Shown piece after piece: positions 24,453 through 35,868 of a stretch of 46,080 bases of DNA. Below the pieces are notes generated by a model that was given only the letters and a program-made list of their open reading frames with translations, ran no database searches and was not told where the DNA came from. Source of the stretch: Hydnum rufescens UP504 (Eukaryota; Basidiomycota; Agaricomycetes; Cantharellales; Hydnaceae); NCBI GenBank assembly GCA_014904985.1, contig MU128988.1, forward strand, positions 19,719-65,798. Reading direction: 5' to 3'. The position numbers and the translations under genes were made by a program. How positions within the stretch are numbered: position 1 is the stretch's first letter; every line of letters begins with the position of its first letter.

Positions 24453-26381
24453 ATGACAACGACTGCTACTTATACTCCGATGGGAGATGATCCACGAGCG
24501 CGTTGGAATACCTTAGCCAAAGAGCAGAATGGTGTGTAATGTTTTCTTTGGCGCTGTGACTGCGAGTGCCATTCGGTACATCACTCACCTTTCACTCCCT
24601 TTCTGAATAGATCTCTTCTCGTATACGCTGGATCGTAATACTGCCCTAGAGACTGAAATTTCGAAACTTAAGGATCAAGTACGTGTTTGACTGCTTGGGC
24701 GAGCGCATTAGATGCTCATCTGACAACCCTTCATAGATCGATCTACTGCAGAGTGGTCGCACGGTTATGAAAGAAAAATACCTGAAATTAGAGAATGAAT
24801 TAAATCGTCTTCAAGAAGACAAGAACGTTGAAGTGGATTTGCTTCGCGAGCGCCAGGATCAAGTTGTAAAGAGTCTCCAACAGCAAATCAATGACCTTAA
24901 GGTGTGTCTGCTACCCCCTTCTCTTGCCATCCACTTTACTTGGGATTTAGCCTCGGACTGCTGGGATGGGTTGACAGGGCTATGATCCCATTGCAATGTG
25001 CCTTATTGACGGTGACGGCTGTATATTTTCGCCTCAGTATCTCGATAAAGGCCACATCGGTGGCGAGCAAGCTGCCACACGGCTTAAGCAAGAGCTCGTC
25101 AGGCGCGTCGGGGGCGGGGCGACCTTGTGCACTTTTGTGTTACTTGAACTACATTGGCCTTCGGAACTTTCTCGTAAATGAGGAGATCTGCACAGCAGTC
25201 CAGTTCAATGAATTTGTTATGGGGTTCAACCGATCAACCGAGTTGTTCTCTTTTGTGAATGTTGGTCCAGGGAAGGAGGCGGCAGATGCTAAGATCCGTG
25301 GTACGTCTCATTATCGAGGACAAGCCCGCGAACGAACACTTGATGAAATGTATGAAATGATGTGGCTGCTTTTTAGAGATGCTGAGAGTGTTTGCGTCTG
25401 TCTCCCAAGTAAAGAAAATCTTCTTTGGAGGTTTGTCACCCGTGGTCTTCCTGAGGAACGATCACATTGTTTGAACTAGGTGGTCATGATGCTGGGTATC
25501 GGGCTGTGCTCAACTCTCTTCGCACCGATGGCCTCGGGGACAAAGTGGTCGTATTGGACACTGGTGACAATGCGAAAGCTATCGTGGACCTCGATTTGAA
25601 CCTCATTTCTATCCCCGGACTCTTCCTTGACAAGTCGATGAAGGCCGAACCGTTTGTTCGCCCTCACGAAGTGAAAGCCTCATCGCCTTTATCCCCCCTG
25701 ATAACTTTGAGCCCTGTATTACCCGCGGCGCACTCAACGACGCCGACAAAGTGGGACGCAGATGATCAAAATACTTACTCGGCGAAGGCAGCTATCCCTG
25801 GCACGATGAATATAGCTGCGCGTACTGTCGTGTTTCCGACCCTTAATAAACCGAAGGAATCTCAGAACAGACCTAAAATTGATCGCACTAAGGTTGGTGA
25901 TCCTTCCCTATCTCCGTTGTTCCCTCACCCTCACTCGGATTCCTGATTTATCCCTTGATCACCTCCAGCAAATGACACGCCGTATGTGTTTCTTCGAGAT
26001 GAAGGCTGAACCTTCCCTGATTCATCCCCTCGCGCACCCAGAGGACCCTCCGTTATGCAACGATTATTACCTCACTACGTGTCACCGATCTGTAGTACGT
26101 CGCCCTAAGTCGACCGCCCTCTTTATCTCGCCGCTTTGGTGCTGATAATCATTTTCCTGCCTGGTCTTGTCTGCCATAGGACTGCCCATTCTTCCACGAG
26201 TACGATCTAACAGAAGATGATATTGTGAGATTACGAAAGGATCTCAAGACGATGCCTTGCAGAGGTGCACCAAACTCAATGTGCTTGATCCTGGGTGTGC
26301 GTCTCTCATCTGACGAATTATCTCATATATAATATAGGCCGTGGATGTCCTGGGCTGGAAGTGTGCTGGTACCGTCATTGA
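24453..26381 (+). CDS. CCCH zinc-finger, DUF7923-like protein (one frame break)
   Basis: Probable nucleic-acid-binding protein of a basidiomycete-expanded family. Nine exons: 24453-24531, 24611-24678, 24737-24901, 24978-25300, 25377-25430, 25480-25892, 25969-26091, 26180-26294 and 26338-26381, giving about 460 aa. Order: a coiled coil (residues about 35-100, rich in K/E/L/Q); the family core MCLIDGDGCIFSPQYL; FNEFVMGFN; GPGKEAADAKI; FFGGGHDAGY; a linker; then Cys/His clusters PPLCNDYYLTTC, DCPFFHEYDL, MPCRGAPNSMC and GCPGLEVCWYRH. The last fit tandem CCCH fingers only loosely. A single extra T near 25140 (GTG T TAC) breaks exon 4. Removing it makes the total a multiple of three. The last intron is only 43 nt. 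Family assignment rests on motif recall. Confidence 0.7.
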
Positions 26382-26879
26382 TGATTGTTAATGTGAGGCA
26401 TTTTTTTCTTGCAGTGTTACTGTATTGTGTACAGGCCAGCCAGCACCATGTTTAGTTGCATCCACCATAGGGTGCACTTTCATTGAACCCGCCTGAGCCT
26501 GTTGTATGTTTCTAGTTTCTAAATTGACCAATTGATCAACAAATGCATAATTAGGGGATGGCTGAACTCAAGGAACATCTGAGTGATAGAGGGTTTGTGG
26601 AGCCAAACTGTCACTCAACATAGTGAGTGCCACCTAATACACCCTCAAAACAGTACCTCTTAGTGGCTTGAGTTTGCATCTGCAAACCACCTAAGAGGTG
26701 TTCTCAGTATAGGCATGTCTAAGACACACCTAAGGAGTATCTTCAGGGATTGTTCTCCAAGCTGATGATACTATAGACATGTCTGAAATACCCTGCTGCA
26801 AGGTGCCACCCAGGAGGGTTTTTTTGACCAGTCAGAGACTGTTATAGGTCCAATTTAGGCATGTCTAATGAGTGTTTTG

Positions 26880-27460
26880 AGACATGGGGGAGATTCATAT
26901 GCAGAATACCAAGTTCTTCTTCATTCATGATGCCCTTTGTACTGCTGGATAGGCATTCTTAATAAATTTCTAGGTGTGGTCATTTCATGCAAATGCAATC
27001 AAAACTGAGGGAGAAATCCAAAAAATACATCCTCTGATTATGAACCAGCAGGTGGAATCATTCCAGAAGCTTGAGTTTTGATCCAATAAACACATAATCT
27101 GTATTGTTGGATAGGTATTGATCACAGCTTTCAGGGAGCTATGTTCACAAGTGAATTGGATATGAATTGGCATTGAAAACCAAGGAATACTCCTTGAGAG
27201 TATGAATCTCATAGTAAAATTGTTCCAGGGAGTGCAATTTTAATCAGATCACCTTGTACTTGGTATTTTTAGGTAGGTGTAAATTGTATCTTTCTGGATG
27301 CTGCTTTTTTGAGTCATTCTGATCAAAACTGACAGAGAAATTTGACAAATACTCCTTGAGAGTGCTGCATTTACCCCTATTTGATTATGTAACCAATCCA
27401 CAAGTAAGAATGAAAGCCCAGGTGTATAATCCTTCATATTACATAATTGAAATTTGTTAG
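26880..27460 (-). repeat. Inverted, CpG-decayed copy of 44877-45440
   Basis: The reverse complement follows 44877-45440 almost base by base. The two copies differ mainly where the 45 kb copy has CpG and this one has TpG or CpA. Example: 'gatcggatcggctcggg' at 45003-45019 corresponds to the complement of 27308-27324. No coding capacity. Confidence 0.8.
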
Positions 27461-27489
27461 GCTTGCCCTTTAGGCAGCAGGATATGTGT

Positions 27490-28250
27490 GAGGGAATTGA
27501 AGGACCACACCTAGAAAGGTATTAAGAATTCCTATCCAGTGGTACAAAGGGAGTCACTAATGAAGAAGAATTTGGCACTCTACATATGAATCCCCCTCAT
27601 GCCTCAGGAGAACATCATCCCCCCTTCCAATTTTCAAATATCAAATATTATCCAGTAGCCTTATATCTGAAGGATAGGACATCCAGGATGACTTGTTCCA
27701 CCATTCCTCAGGGGCATCTGTCAATAGGAGAAGGGGAAATAACCATTTTTATGCTTTATCCTCCCCTCAGACTTGTAAATTGAATATCTCTGTCAGTTTT
27801 GAAGCTTTTGACTTCATTACTTTTTCTACACATTTCCCCTATCCCTCTGCTTCCATTGGATATTTCATCTCAAAGCCAGGTTGTATATTAAGTGAACCGT
27901 GCTGGAAATTCCATTATCTTCCCCCTCCCCAGTTTGCAGCACTGAAGTATCTGAAGTATTGCTGCTGGATTTCCAGGTGAATTCCACTTGAGGACTCTTT
28001 TCCTACTGCACTTTGTCTAAGGCCTTAAGACTAGGACCTTGGAGTGTGGTATTTGTGATACAATTCCCTCTTTATTCATCTGCTTGGGCAATTACTGCTT
28101 ACAGCAGATTATCTTCTATCCCAAAAAACCCTCCTACACTCTGACCTGAATATTTGAATTAATTTGGTGACCCCCACTCTTTGTTCTTGATTCCACATTG
28201 TGGACTGTAGCAGAGATTCCCCCTTTTTCTCCTGCTTACACTGTGTTAAT
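27490..28250 (+). repeat. Direct, CpG-decayed copy of 45340-46080
   Basis: Same orientation as the right-edge repeat. It shares long stretches such as 'cttgtaaattgaatatctct' and 'ttggatatttcatctcaaag' with the 45.6-45.7 kb sequence. Most differences are CpG to TpG/CpA in this copy. It sits head-to-head with the inverted segment ending at 27460, which makes a long imperfect inverted arrangement. Confidence 0.8.
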
Positions 28251-29940
28251 TTGGTAGTATCTGAATTAAGGAGTGGGGAGGGACCGGAGGATGGAGGAGG
28301 TTCTGGATCCAGTGGATTAGTCCAGTCCATGGGACTAAGGCCATTCCACCTAGCCTGACAGGCTAACAGTTCCTGGAGGGTTAGGGTTTCTATGCCCACT
28401 AGGGCAAAGTAAGAGGGTTTATTCATAAAGCTGGGAGTTGCACAGTGTGTAGTGCATAATCAACAGGTCTGCAACTCTATGAGATGGACAGTTGATGGTG
28501 GTAGAAAAGATACATTACCTGGGCATTGCCATGGTGTTGGAGTGAGGAATTGTGGAAATGACCAGGTGCACTGATGGAGACAAGTGTGACCCCATGAGGC
28601 TATGCTGATGGCTTCACCAATCGTTATTTGCGGATCTACTGTTTGGATCTTATAGCTAGGTTTCACCAGTGATCTTTTACCCCTTTGTTTTCTTGCCACC
28701 ATCATTGACAATTGGACTTTTACTTCATGTTTTACCCCATTTTATGTGTTTCCATGCCTCCTGTAAATACTATAAAAGATGGGCTTTGACCCTCAAAATC
28801 CCAAGGACTTCTCTGTGTGTTCTTCCCGCCATTGCTGCTTAATTCACCTGGGCGACTCAAGTCTCACCAGTCTACTGAATTCATCCTCACCCACTTAGTA
28901 ATCAGGGGGAGTTCTTCTCATGCAAATACCATAACTCTCACTACACAGCTCTTTCCATACAGGTTATATGACTAAGGAAGACTATGTAAGAAAGTGGCAA
29001 TTCCCAGGGCAGCACCAAACTCCTCTGTGAGGAGAAGCTTCCCACTGGTTTGGGCTAGGAAGCTACAGTAAAAGTAATCTAAAGGGTAAAGTTGCTATAT
29101 GGCCTAAGGGACTCAAAATGCCACTAACACACTGCTTACTGCTTTCCCTGCTGGTATCCAAAGGTACAGAGCCCAAGCTAGAGAAAGGCCTAGTATTAAT
29201 GGCTACTAGACAGGCCAACCAGATAGGCAGATAGAAGCAGAGGAAGACACAGGTTTCACAGTTTCTCACTAGGTGATGAAGATCTGGGCAAAGGTTAACT
29301 ATTGATTCCATGGAATCTGCCATATACATGACTTTTGAGTCCTAACTTAATTATGTAATACACTATATTACACTTTGCACACTATAGGTGGCAGGTGGGC
29401 CATGTTGATGGCATGGCTTGTTTCCCATTCATATCTTGATGAGTTTTTTTACCACACCTTAGATGCTGTAAAGGGTAGGGCCCATATCCATCAAGCTTAC
29501 ATTAATACATGGCTAGGTAGCCTATCTGAGATCTGAGTAACATGGGTGAGTATTCTGACTCTAAATCTAGGATGGGTCCACCCAACTCTGGCTGTTGGGG
29601 GTGATAGCCATGCCACGCTCTCCCTGTCCCCATCCCAACTATGGTTTGTGCCTTCATCTGTTGTCAGTGCACAGTCAGGCTGGGTGCCAGGTTCTCATGT
29701 GCCAAACTGCCTGCGGCAATCTCCACACATCTGCACCAGCAGATGCCATGGATTGGCAGACTGACTGTTTCAGAGGTCATGTGGATGAACTTCACTAGCG
29801 CACAATCGGTTCTGGGGTCACTGCGGCTAGTCTCCCTAGGCAGACGTCACACTCCGCATGATGTCTGCTTCCAGATCAAAAAGCTTACTGTTAGGTCCAA
29901 TTTCAGAGTTATCCGGCTCGCTACGTGGTCAAGTGACTTT

Positions 29941-29980
29941 ATTTACATTGATCAATATTTACATGTAAATCAGTGTAAAC
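29941..29980. repeat. 40-bp imperfect palindrome upstream of the helicase relic
   Basis: The arms ATTTACATTGAT and ATCAGTGTAAAC are near reverse complements around a TTACATGTAA core. It ends 10 nt before the first in-frame ATG of the RecQ-like reading frame. It could be a cruciform, operator or element terminus. Confidence 0.4.
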
Positions 29981-29989
29981 AACCCCAAT

Positions 29990-32247
29990 ATGAGCCAGAC
30001 ACTCCCTTTTGACTGGTCTAGAAGAACTAGAGTTGACTGGACAACATCTGAAAGTCTGTCCGACATCCAAGATCAGCTTCGAGACCCTCTGGGATATAAT
30101 CTGGATGACAGACAGCTACGAGGCATTGGTACTATTCTAAATGGGACAGACCTGCTCTTTCTCAGAGCTACTGGGGGTGGCAAATCCACCCTAATATACA
30201 GCCCACTCATGATGGAACTGGGTATAGTTGCCATCATAGCCTCACCAACAGATCTCTTGGAGAGTGACCAAGTTAGTCCAGGTCCTATATATGCTTGTAT
30301 CCCAACTTATTCTAATGCTAGGTCCAGAGCATGGAGGCAAAGGGAGTGACTGCTGTGGCAATTAACCAGAGTATGCTGCATGTGGTGGCTGTGGCTACCC
30401 CCATCTTGTGACCTTTGGGACGAAGCACGGAAAGGAAAATATCAAGCCATTTTCTGCTTGCCAGAACTCCTCATCTCACCTGCCTTTAATAAGCTGTTGA
30501 AGGATAAGGGCTTCTCCAATCGTCTAGCCATATTCATAGTGGATGAATGCCACCTTATTGCAGAGTGGAAAACCTTTCATCCTGCATATGAAGGGATGCT
30601 GGCCATGCAGGCAAGGCTGCCTGTCCATGCTGCAGTCGTTGGGTTGATGGCAACACTAGCCCCAGGAAAACAGAGTGGGACAGTGTGTCAAGTTTTAGGC
30701 TTTGTCACCCCAAACCCTAAAAACAGGAGGCGAAAATGATCATACCGCATGATTAAGGAAGACTGCAAGTGCCACAACATTTGCATTGTGTTCCAAAGAA
30801 TTGAGCACTCTGTTTCGGGCCTAGTATTTAAAGATCTTGATTGGATTATCCATCAATGGAATGGAAACCTCTCAGAAATGCCAAAAACCATTATTGTGAC
30901 ACAATTGAGCTTGGCCACCATGTTGCAAAGTACCTGTGATCCCTTCTATATTTTTGCCATTGAGATCAGTTTCCACAAAGGACATCAATAGTATGACACA
31001 TACACTCTGTGCATTGCCCAAAATGCAAGGAAGAGGTGATCCACACTCTGGCAGACTCTGGCCCCAGTGCTGAGTGTCGTGTTGTCGTGGCTACAGATGC
31101 GTTCGGCATAGGGATTGACATTCTGGACATCGAGCAAGTTGTGATTTTCTGATCACCAAGAACCCTGTCATCTGCAATCCAGTGTTCAGGTCATGCTGCT
31201 TGATGTAAATCACTGCAGGGTTTTTGCTACATCTACATCGATACATCTGAGATTGACGAGGTTCAGTGCATGATCGATTGCGAGAAGCAGGGAGAGGAAG
31301 ACATATGTGTGTCCAAAGTCACAACAAAGCCTCGTCAAAACAAAATGATGATCCGCCAAGGGTGGAAACCAAAAGAATGATCCTCTCGCTGTGAACACTG
31401 GATGCAAGTCATTAAAACATGGCTTGACAGGACTTGTATAATTCGATGTATCAATCGGATCTACCACAACCCTGGGGTACATCAGGACTGTGGCCACTGC
31501 AGCAATTGTATTCCAGACAAGCCATCTGATATGTCACCAGACTACGATTCTGAGTCAGTGCAATCCGAGGGGCCCACTGAGTCTGAGGACCATCCAGAAT
31601 CTGATGCACCTGATGCCCATGGGCAGGAATCAACCCAAAGAATACCTGTTTGGCAAAAATTATCCAAAGAGATGAAGGAGGTCAAGCAGGCATTAAATGA
31701 CTATGCAGCGGAGCTGTGGCTCATAGAATTGCCACAAAGACTGACTCACCTGTTTGATACAACAGACATGTTCCTGCCAAAGGACCTTATTCATAAACTC
31801 ATTTCATCCCTGCTCGAATATGACTCGGAAGCTACCTTCAAAACATTTATGGAGATGATGGAGTGGAAGTACTGGCCTGATTTTGGGAGCATGCTATGGG
31901 ATCAGGTTAAAAGGTTGCAGGGACAGTATCTTGCCGAGCTGCAGGAGGATCATGATTGATCCAAAGCCCTGGCAAGGGCAAAGGCAAAAGAGAGGCACCT
32001 TGTGTGGCAAATTGCCCAATTGAATGATGTGGTAGATGCCACAGGGCCAACAAACATTCAACTCATTATTCATCATCCTGCCCAAAACCATGCAGACAAA
32101 GTTGCCATATGCTTGTCACCAGCTCAGAAAATTGATAGGGATGATCCTCTTCTGTACACTTCACCTAAAACAACAAGACAATCCACTCATTCCAAGCAAC
32201 CAAGGATTGCTCCCATTGGGGAGGGCTTGGTGAGTCCTAGGAAGTGA
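29990..32247 (+). pseudogene. RecQ-like DNA helicase, decayed
   Basis: Superfamily 2 helicase of the multicopy RecQ-like kind found in mushroom genomes. Motif I is ATGGGKST (about 30175), and motif II is VDECHLIAEWKTFHP, with the DECH box. Motif V region is VVVATDAFGIGIDILDIEQV (31081-31140). Motif VI should be QRxGRxxR, but it reads Gln-Cys-Ser-Gly-His-Ala-Ala-stop (31180-31203). A Cys-rich zinc domain (CIIRCIN then HNPGVHQDCGHCSNC) and a coiled-coil tail run in one frame from 31402 to 32247, with one TGA at 31957. An intron, 30272-30321, fits the frame. Frameshifts near 30370 and 30740-31030 and several TGA codons make it nonfunctional. Motifs I and II are intact, so decay is recent or selective. 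Confidence 0.8.
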
Positions 32248-32333
32248 GCTCATGCAAATAGCAATAAAGAAAATATAAAAGGTATGCAAGACAACCAATT
32301 GATTCATAAGGGGGATACATACATGACACTGAT

Positions 32334-33355
32334 TTACTCTCTGTCAGAGTAATTGGCATTGCTTTCCCCACCTTCATCAATGCTGTCGCTCTCTAGTCCC
32401 TGATCGCCTCCTTCTTCAGTGATATTGCAATATAGTGAACCATCAAGAAGGACTGCAGGCATTGGAGGTTCTTCAGTTGACTCAATGTTGGGCTCTTTGC
32501 CTTGTTCTTGGACTTCCATTGGATTATGAAGTGTGTGAGTGAGGAATATTTGAAGCCTTGAGTTCTTGTCAGTGGTGAGTTTGTTATAGCCTTCAGAAAA
32601 ATCATCCTTGGCCTCGAATCCAAATGTATGCCCTTCATGAAAGATATGCGGTTCAACTTGTGCCATCATTCTGTGTAGAGCCCTGGAGATCCCTCCTGAT
32701 TGGTGTGTTCCATGAGTCTCGCTGTGCTTGGAGAGCCCTACTGTTTCTGGGACGAGCCTCTTGGTAATGATGAATGTGACAATGGCAGTGGATACAATGT
32801 TTGCAAAGAATGGGTCATCGAAGCTCTTGTTGTGTCGATCTACCATTGTCTTCAATTGCTTGATATTATGCTCCTGGCCGAGATCCATTGGAAACCATGT
32901 GCCAGGATGTCTGGTAAGGTTCATAAGCCAATTGTTCTTTATCGCAGTTTTCAACTCCTCATGGTATTCAAACTTGAAGTTGCATGCTAACTCCAGTAGC
33001 TCATTAGAATACTTCGCTGCACTGCATCCTGTGAAAGTGAAGAGCCACACCTTGACAATCAATGTCAGAAGCCTGATTTGATCATTTCAGTGTGATACCA
33101 CTTATATTCATGACTTCCAATGCTCAACCTATGTCACCAGATGCAATAGCATGAGTAAATTCATAGTGCAACATTGCATCTCGCATGTGTGTGATCGAAT
33201 TGGCCAATACAATATCCCCCATCAAGGCCTCCGAGCTATTGGATGATTTGCTTTGATTGTCATCTTGATTGCCCACAATCATGTCCGTATCCATCTCGAT
33301 GTCATCCTCTTCTGTGTCATATACATGAGAGTTCATTCCCCATGGTTCACCACAT
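32334..33355 (-). pseudogene. DUF6589-like protein, C-terminal part
   Basis: Minus-strand frames 33355-33124 and 33062-32334 read one protein end. An acidic stretch is followed by SITHMRDAMLHYEF, ASGDIG and then a TGA. Beyond it come KYSNELLELACNFKFEYHEE, WFPMDLGQEHNIKQLK and an acidic tail, stopping at TAA 32336-32334. The pattern (KY.NE.L.L...W.MDL.QEH.IK) is what I recall of DUF6589 proteins, which occur in many copies in agaricomycetes and are suspected to be mobile-element encoded. The in-frame TGA after ASGDIG fits a CGA to TGA change. The N-terminus is cut at 33356, where a TGTTGGAGGG terminus begins. It converges with the helicase relic, with under 90 bp between their ends. Confidence 0.6.
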
Positions 33356-34739
33356 TGTTGGAGGGATAAATCCCTACCACATAGAATTCGTATCACCGCC
33401 CAATTACCTCCTCAAACAAATCCAATATGTTCAATTCCGCCTCTTCCATTTCCCGTCATTCCTTTTATTATTAAATAGCACAGATTCCCCTCTTTCAAAA
33501 CCGTGGCCTACTTGCTTCCCCTCCACCTTGTATATGAGACAATTTGTAGAAGAGTTTTTATGGGTGAGGTTGTATGACCACAGAACTCTGAGGGCAAGCT
33601 GTCCAACTCGAGCCTCAGTCTTAGTCAGTGAGAATGGTGCAAGGTTTCACAGGACGCTCTAAGTACACTAGGTGTAGCTAGAAGCTATAGGAAGGTGGGA
33701 GAGGTATGCAGGAACTGCACGCTACTGAGGTGGAATGATATTAATACCTTACAACTTGCAAGCTGCAGACTTGGACAAGAAGGCACAATAGAGGTCCTCA
33801 GGGAGAAGTAGTATGACTCTAAGTCAAGTCAAGGAAGGATGAGACAAACTGGAAAGGTAGTGGTCTAGTGTTGTAAGAGAGTAATGGCCTGTAGTGCTAT
33901 GTCAATTGTGTCAATATTCACGTATTATGTAATCAAAGGTTCCGGCTACTTGGAGTCCAGGTGAGAGGTTGTATCAGGTCACTATGCCTGTATTGGATAT
34001 GCAGTATTTACCAGATCACTATGCCTGGGTTTAGATTCAGATTCAGATACAAGTGAGCTTTAACTATAGTGGGCTATTCTACAACTAGTGGGACTACACA
34101 CGTTCCGTTCACTAGCTGGACCACACCAGAGGTACTTAATTGCACTGGCAAGGTGAATTTACAAGGTTTGATACCAGGGAACAGTCAATCACTATGATTC
34201 AGAGGAAGCTATCTATGAGACAAACTTCTACTAGCTAGTCCTAGTGTTGGATTTGTTGTTCTACCACGCCAGATTACAGGGATATTTATACCTTTAAGGA
34301 CCCATTCTAGAACATTCTATCATTCCTCCATCTAACTTCCTTACCATTCTAGAGGTTTCTATCACAATCTAATATTCCATCCCTTGTCCTTTCTAGGACT
34401 TTCTCCGCTTTTCTGATCATGTGATCCTTTTCACAGCCGCATTTCCTAGACCCCTAAATGCGTAAATCAGATCCTCTCTTTTACTTTATCCTTCTACAAA
34501 GTGGTACAGACTTTATATCACAGTCCCTTGTGATCTATACAATCCGCCCTGGATCACTTGCCATGCCTTCTCCTAATGACCACATATCTAATATTTGCCT
34601 CCACCAACACTTCCTGTCAGCTGTCACATGAGGGACTTGATTGTGCCTGGGTCCCATAGCTACTACTGCTTCCCTGTGGTCTACGCTCTCTATGGGCTCA
34701 GGCCTGAAGGGGAATGGACCAGCACAGGTTGCTCTGTAG
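33356..34739 (-). mobile_element. LTR-like segment with TGTTGGAGGG terminus
   Basis: Starts with 'TGTTGGAGGGATAAATCCC' at 33356, a terminus shared with 44524. It disrupts the DUF6589-like gene, so 33356 is an insertion edge. The segment is noncoding. It carries a minus-strand TATA box (GGTATAAATA, about 34287-34296) with heat-shock-element-like repeats just upstream. 'TGGTACAGACTTT' at about 34501 and 'aaatcagatcctc' nearby recur at about 38538 and 38480, so a related LTR lies there. The other boundary and a target duplication were not found. Confidence 0.5.
34305..34403 (-). promoter_or_regulatory. Three heat-shock-element-like sites
   Basis: TTCTAGAACATTC (34305-34317) is a perfect TTCnnGAAnnTTC array. 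TTCTAGAGGTTTC (34347-34359) and TTCTAGGACTTTC (34391-34403) are one-mismatch versions, spaced 42 and 44 bp. They lie immediately upstream of a minus-strand TATA box. Hsf1 binding is inferred from the consensus only. Confidence 0.5.
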
Positions 34740-35868
34740 CTACATGGTTACTGGTATACGTAAGCCTTGTGAATGTGAATGGCTGTACCTGTATGGTCGC
34801 TTGGAAAAGAATGCTGGGTTGATGGGCAGTCCAGGCTCAAAGCGGGAGGCGAGCCACTGAACATACATGCCCATATGGATTGTGATGACCGGAGTCTCCA
34901 GAAATGTCATAGTTGTGTGAACCTTGAATATGTAGGCATGATAATACTCGGGTAAAGGTGATGATGTGTCAGGACAGTAGTATCCCCATGTGTCAATGTT
35001 ACATGAGAGCAGAGGATTGCTGGTGTCATTGCATGACTGGGTGATGTAGCGGTAGTTACAAAGAGAAAGGGTGAGAGTGTGGGGGACATTTCGATGGTGA
35101 GAACAAAGGAGTGGGGGGCTACATATTTGTCTTATCAACGTCCTCATGCCCCGAAACCTTTTCCTGCAACATATTAGTCCATCTCTTCCATTTTAGGCTG
35201 AGATGATAGCAAGCCACCTGGGCATGAATCCGGAGATGGGCATGGAGTGGGAGACGGACAATAGTAAATGTTGGTCTGTGCGAAGGGAATGAGACATTGC
35301 AGGAAGGTACTGGACCACGAGAGCCAGCGAACACAATGGATGGATCAAGAAAGAGAGTGCCTCCCGCAATGGATGAGAGTTGGCTGTTGAAGCCAGCTCT
35401 CATGTTGATCACGAGGTACATAAAACGCTCTGCCCGGACATCAGACCCTTCTGACCACAGAATTTTGGCGTCAAGGAGAACTTCGCGACCTGGTGGCTGG
35501 TAGCGAGTGTGGGTGTCGATGATATCCTCATTTCTCATTGGGGGTACACAAATTAGCTCCGTGGCCAGTGAGAATAGCGTGGAATTATACGACAAAGTTG
35601 GTGAACCATAGTTGGTCTGGATTCAATCGCTGAGTGTTACTGAGGGAGGGATATATAGAAGTGTGATGTACTCATACCAATTCTCCACTGGTTGATGCAG
35701 GAGTTGGGACCATAGTCCACCTTCCATCGACAACTCGGATGTTAGAAGAGCGCATGTGTTATGAAGCAGTATGAGGGCCAGTGTCTGGCTACTTTCCGAG
35801 TTCCTGGATGCTCCTTTAGTCTTATTCTGCTCCCGAAGTCTGAGAGTTTGTGATATAGGATCTCCCAA
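34740..35868 (-). pseudogene. Unrecognised ORF, possible secreted/envelope-like product
   Basis: The minus-strand frame 35868-35119 (250 codons, one TGA at 35625-35623) is followed in another frame by 35147-34740. The product has several Cys residues (CNDTSNPLLSC, WGYYCPD) and Asn-X-Ser/Thr sequons (NST, NVS, NDT), as in secreted glycoproteins. I see no strong signal peptide or membrane anchor and recognise no family. It lies downstream of the gag-like ORF, the position of a third ORF in some retroelements. It could equally be a host-derived fragment. Confidence 0.3.

Larger units (their letters stand above)
26382..29989. repeat. CpG-poor, AT-rich degenerate repeat region
   Basis: 3.6 kb without a cellular gene. 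It contains the two repeat segments listed separately (26880-27460 and about 27500-28250), poly-T patches and several short ORFs with no motif. A TATA-like 'TATAAAAG' near 28770 and a pyrimidine-rich downstream stretch suggest part of an old LTR promoter. CpG dinucleotides are conspicuously rare compared with 1-26 kb, and TG/CA are common. Confidence 0.6.

Noticed and set aside
29546..30012. Overlapping plus-strand ORFs upstream of the helicase relic
   Set aside because: They overlap one another in all frames, have no motif and sit in repeat DNA.
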